Source of the DNA: an uncultured Paraburkholderia sp.
Lineage (GTDB): Bacteria > Pseudomonadota > Gammaproteobacteria > Burkholderiales > Burkholderiaceae
Length of the DNA stretch: 64,000 bases
Direction: 5' to 3'
Assembly (NCBI GenBank): GCA_940747215.1
Contig: CALNWS010000014.1
Coordinates: forward strand, 1-64,000
Part shown: positions 19,715 through 28,814 of the stretch, one piece after another
Layout of the letters: each line of letters starts with the position of its first letter
Numbering within the stretch: position 1 is the first letter of the stretch
Program-made: the position numbers and the translations under genes
The notes under the pieces: generated by a model
What the model was told of the DNA's origin: nothing
The model's database searches: none
Seen by the model: the letters and a program-made list of their open reading frames with translations, nothing else

Positions 19715-20312
19715 CCGGGGCGAGCGCCGGATAGAAACCGCTTTCGGTCACGATGAGATCGAGCGGAATGTCGTGTGCTTCGCGCTGCAGCGCATTCGTG
19801 CGGCAGGCTTCATACGCGATGCCGACCGTCACCGGCCGCTTTGCTCCCGGCCACGCCGCGAGCGTGCGGTCGTAATAGCCGCCGCCATAACCGAGCCGGT
19901 AGCCTTCCGCGTCGAATCCTACACACGGCACGAACAGCAGGTCGGGAATCACGACCTTCCCCGACGTAGGTTCGGCAATTTGGTGATGACCGATCTTCAT
20001 CGGCGTCTCGGGCGTCCATGCATGGAACTCGAGCGGTACGCCACGGTCCTTAGCAACTGGCAGACTGGCTAGGTGCACAGCGTTCCCGGCGAGCCAGATA
20101 GAGAGGGCAGCGCGTGCGTCAAACTCGCCTGCGAGCGGCCAGTAGAAGCCCGCGCTGTCCACGTCATAATGCTTTAATGCATCGAGCACACGCCGAGCCA
20201 GCGCGGCGTGTGCAGCCGGCTCGGAAGCCGCTTGCAGCCTCGCTTCCAATAGCGCGCGGCGCAACGCCTTTTTCGATTCCGCAGCAGGGTTGCATGCTAT
20301 GCTTGGGTTCAA
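19671..20312 (-). CDS. fthC: 5-formyltetrahydrofolate cyclo-ligase
   Basis: ATP-dependent enzyme converting 5-formyl-THF to 5,10-methenyl-THF in folate recycling. Family motifs are present: AESKKALRRALLEARLQA (N-terminal K-R-L-R helix), FYWPLAGEFDAR, PDLLFVPCVGFDAEGYRLGYGGGYYDRTL (ATP/Mg site, about residues 145-174) and the terminal VTVGIAYEACR. No ATG fits; TTG 20312 gives 213 residues (LNPSIACNPAAES) and is my choice. An upstream extension would run into the slt start on the other strand. Intact. Confidence 0.85.
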   Translation of the reverse strand: MNPSIACNPAAESKKALRRALLEARLQAASEPAAHAALARRVLDALKHYDVDSAGFYWPLAGEFDARAALSIWLAGNAVHLASLPVAKDRGVPLEFHAWTPETPMKIGHHQIAEPTSGKVVIPDLLFVPCVGFDAEGYRLGYGGGYYDRTLAAWPGAKRPVTVGIAYEACRTNALQREAHDIPLDLIVTESGFYPALAPASSSGQAPLRATHL

Positions 20313-20332
20313 TTCGCGCTCCAGAAACAACG

Positions 20333-22300
20333 ATGTCAAAACGCCTTTACCGAGTATATCGCGCGGCCGGTCTGGCGCTTGCCGCTGCGGCACTTGTCGC
20401 GTGCAGCACCGCTTCCGCAGTCAAGCCTGTTCCCCTCACGCAACTCACGAACGACGATCAGATCTTCGTCCAGCTTCGCGAAGCCTCCCGCACTAACGAC
20501 GCGGGGCGCGCGACGCAACTGGCGAGCACGATCCCGAACTATCCGGCGCCTTCGTATCTGGAATACTTCCAGATCAAGCCGCAACTGTTCGATTCGAGTG
20601 GCCACGCGCGTGTCGATGCGCCGGACGCGCCGGTGCTGTCGTTCCTTCAGCGCTACGACGGTCAGGCCAACGCAGACCGTCTGCGTAACGACTACCTCAC
20701 CGTGCTCGGCGCACGCCACGACTGGCGCAACTTCGATCAGCAATACGCGCGTTTCGTTCTGAACGACGACACGCAGGTGAAGTGCTATGCGCTCGAATCA
20801 CGTGCGTCGCGCGGTGAGAACGTGGCCGACGCGGCGCGTGCCTTGCTCGCCGATCCTAAATGGTATGGCGACGGTTGCATCGACCTGATCAACTCGCTCG
20901 CGATCAACCAGCAGTTCAACGCGGCCGATGTCTGGCAGCAGATCCGTCTCGCGTACGAGCAGAACTACACGAACACGGGCGCGAAGCTCGTCGACGCGCT
21001 CAGCAATCAGCCGCCCGATCCGGTGCTGTTCAACCAAGCCACCACGACGCCGCCATTGCTGCTCGCACGTGGCTTCGGGCGGGACGCGCAGTCGCATCAA
21101 CTCGCTCTGCTAGCCATCACGCGCATGGCGCGCAACGATCCGGCCATGGCCGCGGCCACGTTTGCTTCGGTTGCGCCGTCGCTCACGTCGCCGGAACGCG
21201 CGATCGGCTGGGGTACGATTGCCTATCAGGCCGCCGCGAAGCAGATGCCGAGCGCGGTCGACTGGTATCGCCTGTCGGTCAATGCGCCGCTGTCGAACCC
21301 GGCCTACGAATGGCGCGTGCGCACCGCGTTGCTCGCCGGCGACTGGACGATGGTGCGCTGGTCGATCGAACAGATGCCCGAGGCGCTGCGCAACCAGCCG
21401 TCGTGGGTGTACTGGCACGCGCGTGCTCTGAAGCAGGCCGGTGAAACGGCCACGGCGAACCAGGAATTCCAGTCGATCTCGCAGGGCTACAACTTCTACG
21501 GTCAACTGGCTGCGGAAGAGCTCGGCCAGAAAATCACGGTGCCGCCGAAAACCACCGTCACCGACGCCGAAGTGCAGCAGGCCGGCAACACGCCGGGCTT
21601 CGACCTGGCGCAGCGCTTTTACGCGCTGAACCTGCGGCTCGAAGGCAATCGCGAATGGAACTGGCCGCTGCGCGGCATGAGTGACCGTCAGTTGCTGGCT
21701 GCCGCCGAATATGCACGCCGGATCCAGTTGTACGATCGCACGGTGAATACAGCCGACCGTACGAAGACCGATCACGACTTCTCGCTGCGCTATCTGTCGT
21801 CGTTCAAGGACATCGTGGAGCGCGATGCGCAGTCGAATGGGCTCGACGTGGAATGGGCGTACGGCCTGATCCGCCAAGAATCGCGTTTCATCATCAACGC
21901 GCGTTCGGACGTGGGCGCAGGCGGCCTGATGCAGTTGATGCCGGGCACCGCGCAACTGGTCGCGAAGAAGATCGGCCTCGGCCCGATCTCGCGTGAACAG
22001 ATGAACGACATCAACACCAATATCCTACTGGGGACGAACTATCTGTCGATGATCTACAATCAGTTCGACGGGTCCGCCGTACTCGCCACGGCGGGTTATA
22101 ATGCCGGTCCGGGCCGTCCGCGCAACTGGCGGCAGTCGCTGGCGCATCCGGTGGAAGGCGCAATTTTCGCCGAGGCGATTCCATTCCAGGAAACGCGCGA
22201 CTACGTTAAGAATGTGTTGTCCAACACGATCTACTACGCGGCATTGTTCGAAGGCCGTCCGCAATCGCTGAAAGCGCGACTGGGTTACATCGCACCGTAA
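20333..22300 (+). CDS. slt: Soluble-type lytic murein transglycosylase (lipoprotein)
   Basis: 655 residues from ATG 20333. MSKRLYRVYRAAGLAL with LVACST is a lipoprotein signal (lipid-modified Cys at about 23), so it is anchored in the outer membrane facing the murein. The long helical, doughnut-like superhelix region follows. The C-terminal SLT domain holds the catalytic Glu in GLIRQESRFIINARSDVGA, then GLMQLMPGTAQLVA, LGTNYLS and AGYNAGPGRPRNW. It cleaves glycan strands to 1,6-anhydro-muropeptides. No lesion. Divergent from fthC by 20 bases. Confidence 0.93.
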   Translation: MSKRLYRVYRAAGLALAAAALVACSTASAVKPVPLTQLTNDDQIFVQLREASRTNDAGRATQLASTIPNYPAPSYLEYFQIKPQLFDSSGHARVDAPDAPVLSFLQRYDGQANADRLRNDYLTVLGARHDWRNFDQQYARFVLNDDTQVKCYALESRASRGENVADAARALLADPKWYGDGCIDLINSLAINQQFNAADVWQQIRLAYEQNYTNTGAKLVDALSNQPPDPVLFNQATTTPPLLLARGFGRDAQSHQLALLAITRMARNDPAMAAATFASVAPSLTSPERAIGWGTIAYQAAAKQMPSAVDWYRLSVNAPLSNPAYEWRVRTALLAGDWTMVRWSIEQMPEALRNQPSWVYWHARALKQAGETATANQEFQSISQGYNFYGQLAAEELGQKITVPPKTTVTDAEVQQAGNTPGFDLAQRFYALNLRLEGNREWNWPLRGMSDRQLLAAAEYARRIQLYDRTVNTADRTKTDHDFSLRYLSSFKDIVERDAQSNGLDVEWAYGLIRQESRFIINARSDVGAGGLMQLMPGTAQLVAKKIGLGPISREQMNDINTNILLGTNYLSMIYNQFDGSAVLATAGYNAGPGRPRNWRQSLAHPVEGAIFAEAIPFQETRDYVKNVLSNTIYYAALFEGRPQSLKARLGYIAP

Positions 22301-22393
22301 GCGCCGCGCTGCTGCCGCATCGCTTCGAATGCGGCAGCGCGCTTCGCCAGCCGTCACCGGCCGATGCGGCGGCTTCCACCAGGGAGTCGAAAA

Positions 22394-22978
22394 ATGCGAC
22401 ATAAAGCCATTGCGATCATCGGCGGTTCCGGTTTCATCGGCAGCCACCTCGTCAACGCCTTGGTGGAAATGGGCAAAGACGTGCGCATCGCCACGCGGTG
22501 GCGCTACAACGCCCGCCATCTCACCATGCTGCCTATCGACGTGATCGAAATGGACGTTTTCGATCCCGTCCAACTCGCGCGTTTCGTCGAAGGCGCCGAC
22601 TGCGTCATCAATCTCGTGGCCACGCTGCATGGCAAACGCGGCAAGCCGTATGGCCCCGAGTTCGCGCGCATGCATGTCGATCTGCCGACGAAAATCGTCG
22701 CGGCATGCGAAGGCAAGGGCGTTCACCGGCTCATTCATATCAGCGCGCTCGGTGCCGATTCGAACGGCCCGAGCATGTACTCGCGCTCGCCCGGCGAACT
22801 GGTGATTTCGCGCGACAATCTCGATTCGATGAAATTAGACAACGTGCTGAGCGGCCCGCTTTCGCCAGCGCTCGGCATCGTCGAGCTGGCCAGCATCGAA
22901 GCCATTGTGCCCGTGTATCTCACCGGCGAATCCACGCGCTCGCGCTTCGACGCATTCCGTGCGACGGCCGGGCGTTGA
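22394..22978 (+). pseudogene. NDUFA9-like NAD(P)-binding SDR, large in-frame deletion
   Basis: MRHKAIAIIGGSGFIGSHLV is a Rossmann nucleotide-binding start, followed by DVIEMDVFDPVQLARFVEGADCVINLV and RLIHISALGADSNGPSMYSRS. The next residues are PGELVISRDNLDSM, which in relatives occur near the C-terminus. The frame is unbroken but only 194 residues long where relatives have about 315-320. So roughly 120-130 codons, including the middle of the substrate domain, are missing at about 22785. The Rossmann half may still be made, but function is unlikely. The slt / NDUFA9-like / GST / cca order is as I recall it in Burkholderia. Confidence 0.8.
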
Positions 22979-23013
22979 ACATTTTTCCTCTTCAACACAG
23001 ATCCATTTCAGGC

Positions 23014-23668
23014 ATGAAGCTGCTTATCGGTGACAAGAATTATTCGTCGTGGTCGATGCGTCCGTGGCTGCTGTTCAAACACTTCGGCATTCCGTTCGAG
23101 GAAGTGCTGATCCATCTGAATCAGCCCGACACCAACGCGAAAGTGCTCGCGTATGCACCGACCGGGCCGGGCAAGATCCCCTGCCTGATCGACGACAACG
23201 GCTCGGCAATCTGGGATTCGCTCGCCATCGCCAAAACGCTCGCCGAGCGTTTTCCGCAGCATGCATTGTGGCCGCGCGACGCGGCAGCACGCAGCCACGC
23301 CCGCAGCGTCAGCGCCGAAATGCATTCGGGCTTCGGTGCCTTGCGCTCGAACATGTGGATGAACATCCGCGCGTCGTTTCCGGGCAAGAACGCAAAGCCG
23401 GAAGCGCTCGCCGACATCGCGCGCATCGAGTCGATCTGGCGCAACTGTCTCGAAACGTATGGCGGCCCGTTCCTGTTCGGTGAGTTCGGTATTGCCGACG
23501 CCATGTACGGCGCCGGTCGTCATGCGCTTCCGCATGTGGCAACCGGCTTTGTCCGACGTTTGCGCGGCGTACGCGGAGCGCGTGAGCAACGTGCCCGCGG
23601 TCAAGGCGTGGATCGACGACTCGCTGAACGAAACCTACGCCATCGCTTATCAAGACGTATGCCCATGA
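23014..23668 (+). pseudogene. Glutathione S-transferase, one-base insertion
   Basis: MKLLIGDKNYSSWSMRPWLLF is the N-terminal thioredoxin-like domain with the SSWSMRPW glutathione-site start. PTGPGKIPCLIDDNGSAIWDSLAI gives the cis-Pro and the DS glutathione contacts. An all-alpha C-terminal domain follows. At about 23507 an extra G (TACGGCGCC where TACGCGCCG is expected) shifts the frame; VVMRFRMWQPALSDVCAAYAERV continues in the second frame to the TGA at 23666-23668. After the insertion the original frame has no stop until the end of cca, so translation from this start would give a GST'-Cca fusion of about 627 residues. Confidence 0.85.
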
Positions 23669-24897
23669 ACATTTACGCAGTGGGCGGCGCGATCCGCGAC
23701 GAACTGCTCGGCGTGCCGGTTCAGGACCGCGATTATGTCGTGGTGGGCGCAACGCCCGAGCAGATGGTGGCGCAGGGCTACCGTCCGGTGGGCAAGGATT
23801 TCCCCGTGTTCCTGCATCCGCAGACCCACGAGGAATACGCACTCGCGCGCACGGAGCGCAAGACGGCGGCGGGTTATCACGGCTTCCAGTTTTTCTATGC
23901 ACCCGACGTCACGCTCGAAGAGGACCTCGCGCGGCGCGACCTGACCATCAACGCGATGGCGCGCGAAGTGCGCCCAGACGGCGAACTGACCGGGCCGGTG
24001 ATCGATCCGTTCAAAGGCCAAGGCGATTTGCAGGCACGGCTTTTTCGTCACGTGAGCGACGCGTTTCTCGAAGACCCGGTGCGCATTCTGCGGATTGCGC
24101 GCTTCGCCGCGCGCTTCGTCGATTTCACGGTTGCGCTTGAAACGATGGCGCTGATGAAAAAGATGGTCGCCGACGGCGAAGTCGATGCGCTGGTGGCCGA
24201 GCGCGTGTGGCAGGAAGTGTCGCGCGGATTGATGGAAAAGAAGCCGTCGCGCATGTTCGACGTGCTGCGCGAATGCGGCGCGCTCGCGCGCATTCTGCCG
24301 GAAATCGACGCACTCTTCGGCGTGCCGCAACGCGCCGACTATCACCCGGAAGTGGATACGGGCTTACACGTGATGATGGTCGTCGATCACGCCGCGCAGC
24401 AAGGTTATGCGCTGCCGGTGCGCTTCGCGGCGCTGACGCACGATCTCGGCAAGGCCACCACGCCGGCCGATGTCCTGCCGAAACACATCGGCCATGAAGA
24501 GCGCAGCGTCGATCTGCTCAAGCGTCTCGCCGAGCGTCTGCGCGTGCCGAACGACTGCCGCGACCTCGGCCTGCTCGTCGCGCGCGAGCACGGCAACATT
24601 CATCGCGTGATGGAAATGGGCGCGGCTGCGCTGGTGCGGCTGCTCGAACGCAGCGACGCGATCCGCAAACCGGCGCGTTTCGCCAAAGCCTTGCAGGCTT
24701 GCGAGGCGGACACGCGCGGGCGGCTAGGTTTCGAAGCGCGGGAGTATCCGCAGGCCGAACGCCTGCGCGTAGCGCTAGTGGCCGCGCGCGGTGTGGACAC
24801 GGGCGCGGTGGCGAAGCGCCTCGCCGATGCGCCGGCCGGCATCAAGGACGCCGTGCATCAGGAGCGTGTGAAAGCGGTCGAAGCGGCGCTGCAATAA
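23665..24897 (+). CDS. cca: CCA-adding tRNA nucleotidyltransferase (multifunctional, HD domain)
   Basis: 410-residue enzyme that builds or repairs the 3' CCA end of tRNAs. Motif A YAVGGAIRDELLGVPVQDRDYVVVG carries the GG and the DxD-type metal ligands. The nucleotide-selecting EDLARRDLTINAMA and RILRIARFAARF segments follow. The C-terminal HD phosphohydrolase domain has HVMMVVDHA and FAALTHDLGKATTP, which in this class adds phosphatase and phosphodiesterase activities. Start ATG 23665 overlaps the GST stop (ATGA), indicating coupling; ATG 23659 is an alternative two codons upstream. No lesion, as expected for an essential tRNA function. Confidence 0.95.
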   Translation: MNIYAVGGAIRDELLGVPVQDRDYVVVGATPEQMVAQGYRPVGKDFPVFLHPQTHEEYALARTERKTAAGYHGFQFFYAPDVTLEEDLARRDLTINAMAREVRPDGELTGPVIDPFKGQGDLQARLFRHVSDAFLEDPVRILRIARFAARFVDFTVALETMALMKKMVADGEVDALVAERVWQEVSRGLMEKKPSRMFDVLRECGALARILPEIDALFGVPQRADYHPEVDTGLHVMMVVDHAAQQGYALPVRFAALTHDLGKATTPADVLPKHIGHEERSVDLLKRLAERLRVPNDCRDLGLLVAREHGNIHRVMEMGAAALVRLLERSDAIRKPARFAKALQACEADTRGRLGFEAREYPQAERLRVALVAARGVDTGAVAKRLADAPAGIKDAVHQERVKAVEAALQ

Positions 24898-24901
24898 AGC
24901 A

Positions 24902-24923
24902 GGTGGCTCCGGGCGGAGCCATC
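24902..24923. terminator. Weak convergent stem-loop between cca and the DUF2905 gene
   Basis: TGGCTCC (24904-24910) pairs with GGAGCCA (24915-24921) around GGGC. No T run follows on either strand, so termination is uncertain. Confidence 0.35.
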
Positions 24924-25126
24924 TACAGCACGCGCGCGATCAGCGACAGCAGCATCGAAAGGATCAGCGCCGCCATGAACGGGAAAGGGTATTCGCGCCC
25001 GAATAGACGCAATGTCACGTCGCCCGGCATGCGTCGTCCGATGCCGATTTTCCGCAGCCACGGCCAGCAGGATGACAGCACTGCCACGGCAATAAACGTA
25101 GTCAGCAGCCAGCGGAGGATCATCAT
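24923..25126 (-). CDS. DUF2905-family small membrane protein
   Basis: 67 residues with two membrane segments, LRWLLTTFIAVAVLSSCWPWL and FPFMAALILSMLLSLIARVL, joined by the family's conserved loop GRRMPGDVTLRLFGREYPFPF. The MPGD tetrapeptide is diagnostic. Function unknown. It follows the MidA-like methyltransferase gene by 16 bases on the same strand and is probably co-transcribed. Intact. Confidence 0.85.
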   Translation of the reverse strand: MMILRWLLTTFIAVAVLSSCWPWLRKIGIGRRMPGDVTLRLFGREYPFPFMAALILSMLLSLIARVL

Positions 25127-25142
25127 GACGTCCCGGAAAAAA

Positions 25143-26330
25143 TCACAGCGTGTGCGAGCGGTCGCCGCTGGAGAACGCTTGCAACGTGTCGTCCAGACCG
25201 CGCGAGAACGCGATCACCTTGAAGAGCTCGCCCATCTCCGCTTCGGAAAGCAGCTTCTGCACGGCATTGGCAGCGGGCAGGAAGGCGGCGGTGTCGGACG
25301 GATCGATCGACGATAACGCGTCCGTAATGCCGGCGTTCATCAGAAAGCGCGCCTGCGACGTGAAGCCGAGCAGATCGGCACCGGCTTCGGTACCCGCTTC
25401 GGCGATGCCGGTGAATTCCACGTGCGCGGTGATGTCCTGCAAGCCCGGATAGAGAAACGGGTCGCCATGCGCGCGGTGCCGATAGTGGCACATCAGCGTG
25501 CCTTGCGCGCGCTGCGCGTGGTAATACTCGTGCTGCGGAAAACCGTAGTCGATGAAAAACGCGGTACCGCGCGTGAGCATCGTGCAGACCGTTCGCGTGA
25601 AGACGCGCGCGGCGTCGTGCGTTTCAGTCACGTAGTCTTCGCCGAAAGTCTCGACTTCCGACAGCAACGGATGGTCCGAGCCGACCACCGGACGGTCTTC
25701 GAACGCGAAAGCGTCGTCGCGCCACACCACGCCGCGCTCGTGCCAGACGCCGTCCATGTTGGCGAAAAGCTTAACCGGCATGGCGTCGAGCACTTCGTTG
25801 CCGATCACCACGCCCTCGAAATACTCGGGCAACGCGTCCAGCCAGCGTACTTTCGCGGCGAGCGCGGGCGCGGCGGCTTCGATCGTCTCGCGCTGCCGTT
25901 CGCGCAACTCGCCGGAGAGATCCACGATCGAGTAATTGTCGAACGCCACGCCGAGCGCGTCCAGTTCGTTGATGAGGCCCGCGGGCAGCTTGCCCGTGCC
26001 CGCGCCGAATTCCATCACGTTGCGCGTGCCGCTTGCCGCGAGCGCTTCGGCGACCGGGCGCGCGAGCGTCGACGCAAAAAGCGGCGACATTTCGGGCACC
26101 GTCACGAAGTCGCTGCCGTCGTCGCCGCGCAGCCCGAATTTGCGGGCGCCGCCGCTGTAATAGCCGAGTCCGGGCGCATACAGCACGCGCTCCATGTAGC
26201 GGTCGAACGGCAGCCAGCCGCCGGCGGCGTCGAGCTCCGCGCGCAAGTTCGCCACCAGCGCTTCGGACTGCGCAAGCGCGCTTGGGCCGGGAGCAGGTAA
26301 ACTATCAGATTGGTGAACTTTCGGATTCAT
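25143..26330 (-). CDS. SAM-dependent methyltransferase, MidA/NDUFAF7 family
   Basis: 395 residues. The family start GWLPFDRYMERVLYAPGLGYYSGG is followed by SDFVTVPEMSPLFASTLARPVAE. The SAM-binding motif I NVMEFGAGTGKLPAGLI is at about residues 104-120, then DLSGELRERQ (motif II) and VVIGNEVLDAMPVKLF. LTRGTAFFIDYGFPQHEYYHAQRAQGTL is the typical second half. The eukaryotic member methylates an arginine of respiratory complex I; the bacterial substrate is unknown. Intact, divergent from the FolM-like SDR with 13 bases between starts, so their promoters must lie inside coding sequence or overlap. Confidence 0.88.
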   Translation of the reverse strand: MNPKVHQSDSLPAPGPSALAQSEALVANLRAELDAAGGWLPFDRYMERVLYAPGLGYYSGGARKFGLRGDDGSDFVTVPEMSPLFASTLARPVAEALAASGTRNVMEFGAGTGKLPAGLINELDALGVAFDNYSIVDLSGELRERQRETIEAAAPALAAKVRWLDALPEYFEGVVIGNEVLDAMPVKLFANMDGVWHERGVVWRDDAFAFEDRPVVGSDHPLLSEVETFGEDYVTETHDAARVFTRTVCTMLTRGTAFFIDYGFPQHEYYHAQRAQGTLMCHYRHRAHGDPFLYPGLQDITAHVEFTGIAEAGTEAGADLLGFTSQARFLMNAGITDALSSIDPSDTAAFLPAANAVQKLLSEAEMGELFKVIAFSRGLDDTLQAFSSGDRSHTL

Positions 26331-26343
26331 TCCTGCATTGTAA

Positions 26344-27174
26344 ATGACTGCCTCTCAGGACATCGCTGGCGCGCCGGTGCCCGCCACGCCGCCCAACGGG
26401 TCGCACGTGGTGCTGATTACCGGCGGCGCGCGCCGCATCGGTCGCGCGCTCGCGCTCGGCTTTGCGGCGCGCGGCTGGGACGTGGCCGTCCACTATGGCA
26501 GTTCGGGTGAAGAGGCGGGCGAACTGGTCGCAAAAATCATCGCTCTGGGGCGCCGGGCGGTCGCGTTGCAGGCCGAACTGGGCGACGAGGCGCAGGTCGA
26601 GCGGCTTCTGCCTGCTTGTACCGCCGCGCTCGGGCATCCCGCGTGTATCGTCAACAATGCGTCGCGCTTTGAAGAGGACACGGCGCAGGACATCGGCTAC
26701 GACCTGTTGCTCAAGTTGACGGCGATGAACGTCGGCGCGCCGCTGGTGCTCGCGCGCATGCTTTACGAGGCGACGCCGGAAGCCGCGCGCACGGACGAGA
26801 CCCAGCGCGGCGTGGTGATCAATGTGCTGGATCAGAAGCTGTACAACATGAATCCCGATTACCTGTCGTACACGCTGACGAAGGCCGCCTTACAGACGGC
26901 GACCGTCACGCTCGCCCAGGCGCTCGCGCCGAAAGTGCGCGTGGTGGGGCTTGCGCCCGGCCTGACGATGCAATCTGGCGACCAGACGCCGACAGGCTTC
27001 GAGGCCGCTCACCGTACTACGCCTTTGGGCCGCGCGTCGCGGCCGGAGGATATTGTCAACGCCGCGCTGTATCTCGCCGATGCAGCGGGCGTGACCGGAA
27101 CGACGCTGGTAGTCGACGGCGGACAGCACCTCGTGCCGCTGCCGCGCGACGTAATGTTTTTGACGGGCGCCTGA
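26344..27174 (+). CDS. Short-chain dehydrogenase, pteridine reductase (FolM)-like
   Basis: 276 residues with classical SDR features: LITGGARRIGRALALGFAARG (the TGGxRRIG form is typical of pteridine/dihydromonapterin reductases), INNAS-type motif in CIVNNASRFEED, catalytic Tyr and Lys in LSYTLTKAALQ, and APG-type VVGLAPGLTMQSG. C-terminal TTLVVDGGQHL. Its position just before folB supports a role in reducing pterins of the folate pathway; that is inference from context. Intact. Confidence 0.82.
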   Translation: MTASQDIAGAPVPATPPNGSHVVLITGGARRIGRALALGFAARGWDVAVHYGSSGEEAGELVAKIIALGRRAVALQAELGDEAQVERLLPACTAALGHPACIVNNASRFEEDTAQDIGYDLLLKLTAMNVGAPLVLARMLYEATPEAARTDETQRGVVINVLDQKLYNMNPDYLSYTLTKAALQTATVTLAQALAPKVRVVGLAPGLTMQSGDQTPTGFEAAHRTTPLGRASRPEDIVNAALYLADAAGVTGTTLVVDGGQHLVPLPRDVMFLTGA

Positions 27175-27226
27175 CGCGTGCGCAGCCAAGGTTCAATGGC
27201 CGCCCACTGCTGTGAAGCGCCCCTTT

Positions 27227-27247
27227 GCGTGCTCAGCACGCCTTTTT
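27227..27247 (+). terminator. Terminator between the FolM-like gene and folB
   Basis: GCGTG (27227-27231) pairs with CACGC (27237-27241), extendable inward by CT/AG, and is followed by CTTTTT. It may only attenuate, since folB lies 15 bases further on. Confidence 0.5.
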
Positions 27248-27261
27248 CGACTGGAACGAAC

Positions 27262-27657
27262 ATGTTTGCCGCTCTTTCGCATCCCCGGCTCGCCGATTGC
27301 CGCCGGCTCTTTCTGCGCAATTACGAAGTGCACATCAACATCGGCGTGCACGACTTCGAAAAGCGCGGCGAACAGCGCGTCGTGATCAACGTCGAACTGT
27401 TCGTACCGCTCGCGCTCTCCACGCCGGTTCAGGACAAACTCGCGGAAGTCGTCGATTACGACTTCATGCGCTCCACGATTTCGCGTCGCGTCGAGCAAGG
27501 TCATATCCATTTGCAGGAAACGCTCTGCGACGACCTCGTGAAGACGATGCTCGAACATCCGCAGGTGCGGGCGGCGCGCGTATCGACCGAGAAGCCTGAT
27601 GTCTATCCCGACTGCGATGCCGTGGGTGTCGAAGTTTTCCGTATCAAGGAGGATTGA
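27262..27657 (+). CDS. folB: Dihydroneopterin aldolase
   Basis: 131-residue enzyme of folate synthesis, splitting dihydroneopterin to 6-hydroxymethyl-dihydropterin and glycolaldehyde. It begins [43 protein letters not shown]; the NxGVxxxE pattern supplies the active-site Glu. [11 protein letters not shown] and the C-terminal [20 protein letters not shown] (conserved Lys) complete the fold. ATG 27262 fits the family; an upstream in-frame extension to 27178 is not conserved and overlaps the terminator. Intact. Confidence 0.92.
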   Translation: MFAALSHPRLADCRRLFLRNYEVHINIGVHDFEKRGEQRVVINVELFVPLALSTPVQDKLAEVVDYDFMRSTISRRVEQGHIHLQETLCDDLVKTMLEHPQVRAARVSTEKPDVYPDCDAVGVEVFRIKED

Positions 27658-27660
27658 GCC

Positions 27661-28685
27661 ATGAACGCTCCGGAAATCCTGAACGACATGCAGACCGAGG
27701 CTCAGGCCGAAAAACAAGCCGAAACGCAAACCGACGCGGCTGCCGCAAAGGTCAAAACGCCGCTCACGAAGCGCGAACAGAAAGAAAAGAAGCGTACGAG
27801 AACAACAAGCTCTTCAAGCGGCTTGCGCGCCAACTTGGCCAGGCGGTCGGCGACTTCAACATGATCGAGGACGGCGACAAGGTGATGGTCTGCCTGTCCG
27901 GCGGCAAAGATAGTTATGCGATGCTCGACATCCTGATGCGGCTTCGCGAACGCGCGCCGATCAACTTCGAGATCGTCGCGGTGAATCTCGACCAGAAGCA
28001 GTCGGGCTTCCCCGAGCACGTGTTGCCAGAATACCTGAAGCAGCTCGACATTCCGTTTCATATCGAGAATCAGGATACGTACAGCATTGTCAAGCGGCTG
28101 GTGCCGGAAGGCAAGACCACCTGTTCGCTGTGCTCGCGTCTGCGGCGCGGTATTCTGTATTGCGTCGCGGGCGAACTCGGCGCGACGAAGATCGCGCTCG
28201 GCCATCATCGCGACGATATCCTGCAAACGCTGCTGCTGAACATGTTCTACGGCGGCAAGCTGAAGGGCATGCCGCCCAAGCTGCAATCGGACGACGGCAA
28301 GAACATCGTGATCCGGCCGCTCGCGTACGTGAAAGAAACCGATCTGGAAAAATACGCGGAGTTGCGTGAGTTTCCGATTATTCCGTGCAATCTCTGCGGC
28401 AGTCAGCCGAATCTGAAGCGCGCGGAAATGAAGGCGCTCGTGCGCGATTGGGAAAAGCGTTTCCCTAGCCGCATCGAGAATATGTTCAATGCATTGTCGA
28501 ACGTCATGCCGTCGCATCTGATGGATCACAAGCTCTTTCCGTTCGCGAATCTTCGCGCAACCGGTGAAGCCGATTCGCAAGGTGATATCGCGTTCGACGA
28601 AGACCCGTGTTCCACGCCGGGCAACGAAGGTGCGATGCCCAACGCATCGAAAGCGATTTCAATCGTTCAGTTTGATGACATCTGA
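27661..28685 (+). pseudogene. ttcA: tRNA 2-thiocytidine biosynthesis protein TtcA, apparent one-base frameshift near the start
   Basis: ATG 27661 has a strong AAGGAGG site and reads [19 protein letters not shown] to LTKREQKE. In the A-rich AAAGAAAAGAAG tract (about 27780-27792) a base appears missing, because [22 protein letters not shown] continues in the next frame. The rest is perfect: PP-loop SGGKDS, iron-sulfur cysteines in [11 protein letters not shown] and [15 protein letters not shown]. TtcA puts sulfur on C32 of some tRNAs. A TTG at 27654 opens the downstream frame but sits too close to the ribosome site; an internal ATG at 27861 would drop about 25 conserved residues. A sequence error or slippage in the A-rich tract cannot be excluded. 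Confidence 0.7.
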
Positions 28686-28733
28686 CGGAAATCGCCTGCA
28701 AAAATAGATGTTTTCCGCATAATCGCACCCGAT

Positions 28734-28758
28734 AAAAGGCCGCACTCGCGGCCTTTTT
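28734..28758 (+). terminator. Rho-independent terminator after ttcA
   Basis: AAAGGCCGC (28735-28743) pairs with GCGGCCTTT (28748-28756) around ACTC, followed by TT. A-run and T-run make it usable on both strands. Confidence 0.85.
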
Positions 28759-28775
28759 CGTTCAAGGCTGCGTGA

Positions 28776-28781
28776 TAGAAT
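28776..28781 (+). promoter_or_regulatory. Possible -10 box of glmU
   Basis: TAGAAT (28776-28781) lies 33 bases before the glmU ATG and after the ttcA terminator. The -35 position is only TTTTTC-like, so support is weak. Confidence 0.35.
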
Positions 28782-28814
28782 CGACCGCTCCAAACTCGTC
28801 TATTTGCCGAAGCT

